The notes under the pieces: generated by a model
Databases searched by the model: none
The model's input: only the letters and a program-made list of their open reading frames with translations
What the model was told of the DNA's origin: nothing
Shown here: in pieces, positions 5,393 to 6,014 of the stretch
How the letters are laid out: every line of letters begins with the position of its first letter
How positions within the stretch are numbered: the first letter of the stretch is position 1
Assembly (NCBI GenBank): GCA_938004315.1
Contig: CALKWG010000119.1
Coordinates: forward strand, 1-6,014
DNA length: 6,014 bases
Reading direction: 5' to 3'
DNA from: an uncultured Spirochaetaceae bacterium
GTDB taxonomy: Bacteria; Spirochaetota; Spirochaetia; Treponematales; UBA12059
Translations under genes and position numbers: made by a program

Positions 5393-6014
5393 ATGTCGAT
5401 ACCCGAGCTTGATTCGCTCTTCGATAGCTATATTGAAGGGGGCTCTCATTTCGGCGCTCAGTTGGCCGTGTATCGAGGCGCTCGGCTCGTCTACGCCCGG
5501 GAGGGCGGCGTCCTTCGGCCGCGCGGCGCGGCGGTCAGGGCTGACAGCCCGTTCATGGTCTATTCGGTGAGCAAATCAATCGTCGCCGCGGCCGTGCACA
5601 AGCTGGCCGGCGAGGGGCGCCTCGATGTAGACGCGCCGCTCGCCCGCTACTGGCCCGCCTTCGGCCGTAAGGGCAAGGGCGACATCACGATAGCCGAGCT
5701 CCTCACGCACCGAGCCGGCTTCCAGCATCCGGCGCGGCCCCTCGACCTCGCCTCGTGGCTGCATCCGGCCTGGATGGCCCGGCGCATAGCTTCGCTACCG
5801 GCCGTACCCGGTCAGCGCGGGCGCTGCGTGTACCACAGCTTCAGCGCCCATGCCGCCTTGGGCGAGCTCGTCGCTCGGTTAAGCGGCCGGCCGGCGGCCG
5901 CGTATCTGCGTAGCGCCTTCTTCGAGCCTTTGGGTATGAAGGATAGCTATGCGGGCCTGCCGCGGCGCCGGCAGGCGAGCGCTTCGGGCATATACGAGGC
6001 CGGCGCCGCCCAGG
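5393..6014 (+). CDS. Serine hydrolase of the beta-lactamase (class C/EstB-like) family, N-terminal 207 residues (partial)
   Basis: The reading frame is open from the ATG at 5393 to the window edge. The protein belongs to the serine beta-lactamase/penicillin-binding-protein-like fold (Pfam Beta-lactamase). The SxxK active site is S58-V-S-K61 in MVYSVSKSIVAAAV, followed by the family's LDVDAPLARYWPAF (77-90) and LLTHRAGF (103-110). The second catalytic motif is Y147 in VYHSFSAHAALGELV; it reads YHS rather than the classic YxN, as in some esterase-like members. EPLGMKDSYAG (near 190-200) is the usual conserved stretch after it. The final KTG/HxG region lies beyond the window. There is no signal peptide, so the enzyme is probably cytoplasmic and more likely an esterase or peptidase-like hydrolase than an antibiotic-resistance enzyme. 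It is transcribed divergently from the HAD operon across a 55-bp gap; I find no convincing plus-strand promoter in that gap. Confidence 0.88.
   Translation, partial: MSIPELDSLFDSYIEGGSHFGAQLAVYRGARLVYAREGGVLRPRGAAVRADSPFMVYSVSKSIVAAAVHKLAGEGRLDVDAPLARYWPAFGRKGKGDITIAELLTHRAGFQHPARPLDLASWLHPAWMARRIASLPAVPGQRGRCVYHSFSAHAALGELVARLSGRPAAAYLRSAFFEPLGMKDSYAGLPRRRQASASGIYEAGAAQ

Noticed and set aside
5222..5449. Minus-strand 75-residue frame across the divergent gap
   Set aside because: It overlaps the HAD start in another frame and the start of the plus-strand gene; the two flanking genes explain the region.
5576..5764. Minus-strand open frame inside the beta-lactamase-fold gene
   Set aside because: It lies wholly opposite a frame with clear SxxK and LLTHRAG motifs; no sign of coding.

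Overview
The window looks like chromosomal DNA from a GC-rich bacterium, most likely a spirochaete of the Treponema/Spirochaeta type. That is an inference. It rests on the Ala-Gly-Ser-Lys-Glu start of the mature solute-binding protein, which is common in spirochaetal binding proteins, on the Bmp/PnrA-type nucleoside transport genes, and on a PAP2-like protein of a form I associate with treponemes. The DNA is GC-rich, but the genes use the Ile codon ATA freely. I see no mobile element, CRISPR array, rRNA or tRNA.

The layout falls into two minus-strand transcription units and one divergent plus-strand gene. Right end (5393 to the edge): the start of a serine beta-lactamase-fold hydrolase on the plus strand. 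A 55-bp divergent gap (5338-5392) holds a good minus-strand promoter whose predicted start falls on the ATG of the next gene, plus a 6-bp dyad over its -35 box. Unit 1 (5337 down to 2715): HAD phosphatase, then an FMN-dependent alpha-hydroxy-acid oxidase-like enzyme with an N-terminal cysteine cluster, then a PAP2-like protein. The three genes are separated by 11 bp each, so they are probably one operon.

A 169-bp gap (2546-2714) follows, with a weak terminator candidate and a clear sigma70-type promoter flanked by an 11-bp inverted repeat. Unit 2 (2539 to the left edge): two BPD_transp_2-type permeases overlapping by 4 bp, then a hairpin-rich 145-bp spacer, then a Bmp/PnrA-type solute-binding protein cut by the window edge. 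Together these form most of an ABC importer, probably for purine or other nucleosides. The ATP-binding subunit is not in the window; it may lie beyond the left edge.

No wholly new system is evident. The points most worth checking are the promoter-flanking inverted repeat, the probable leaderless start of the HAD operon, the PAP2-like protein with Cys in place of the catalytic Asp, and the stable UNCG-loop hairpin before the binding-protein gene.
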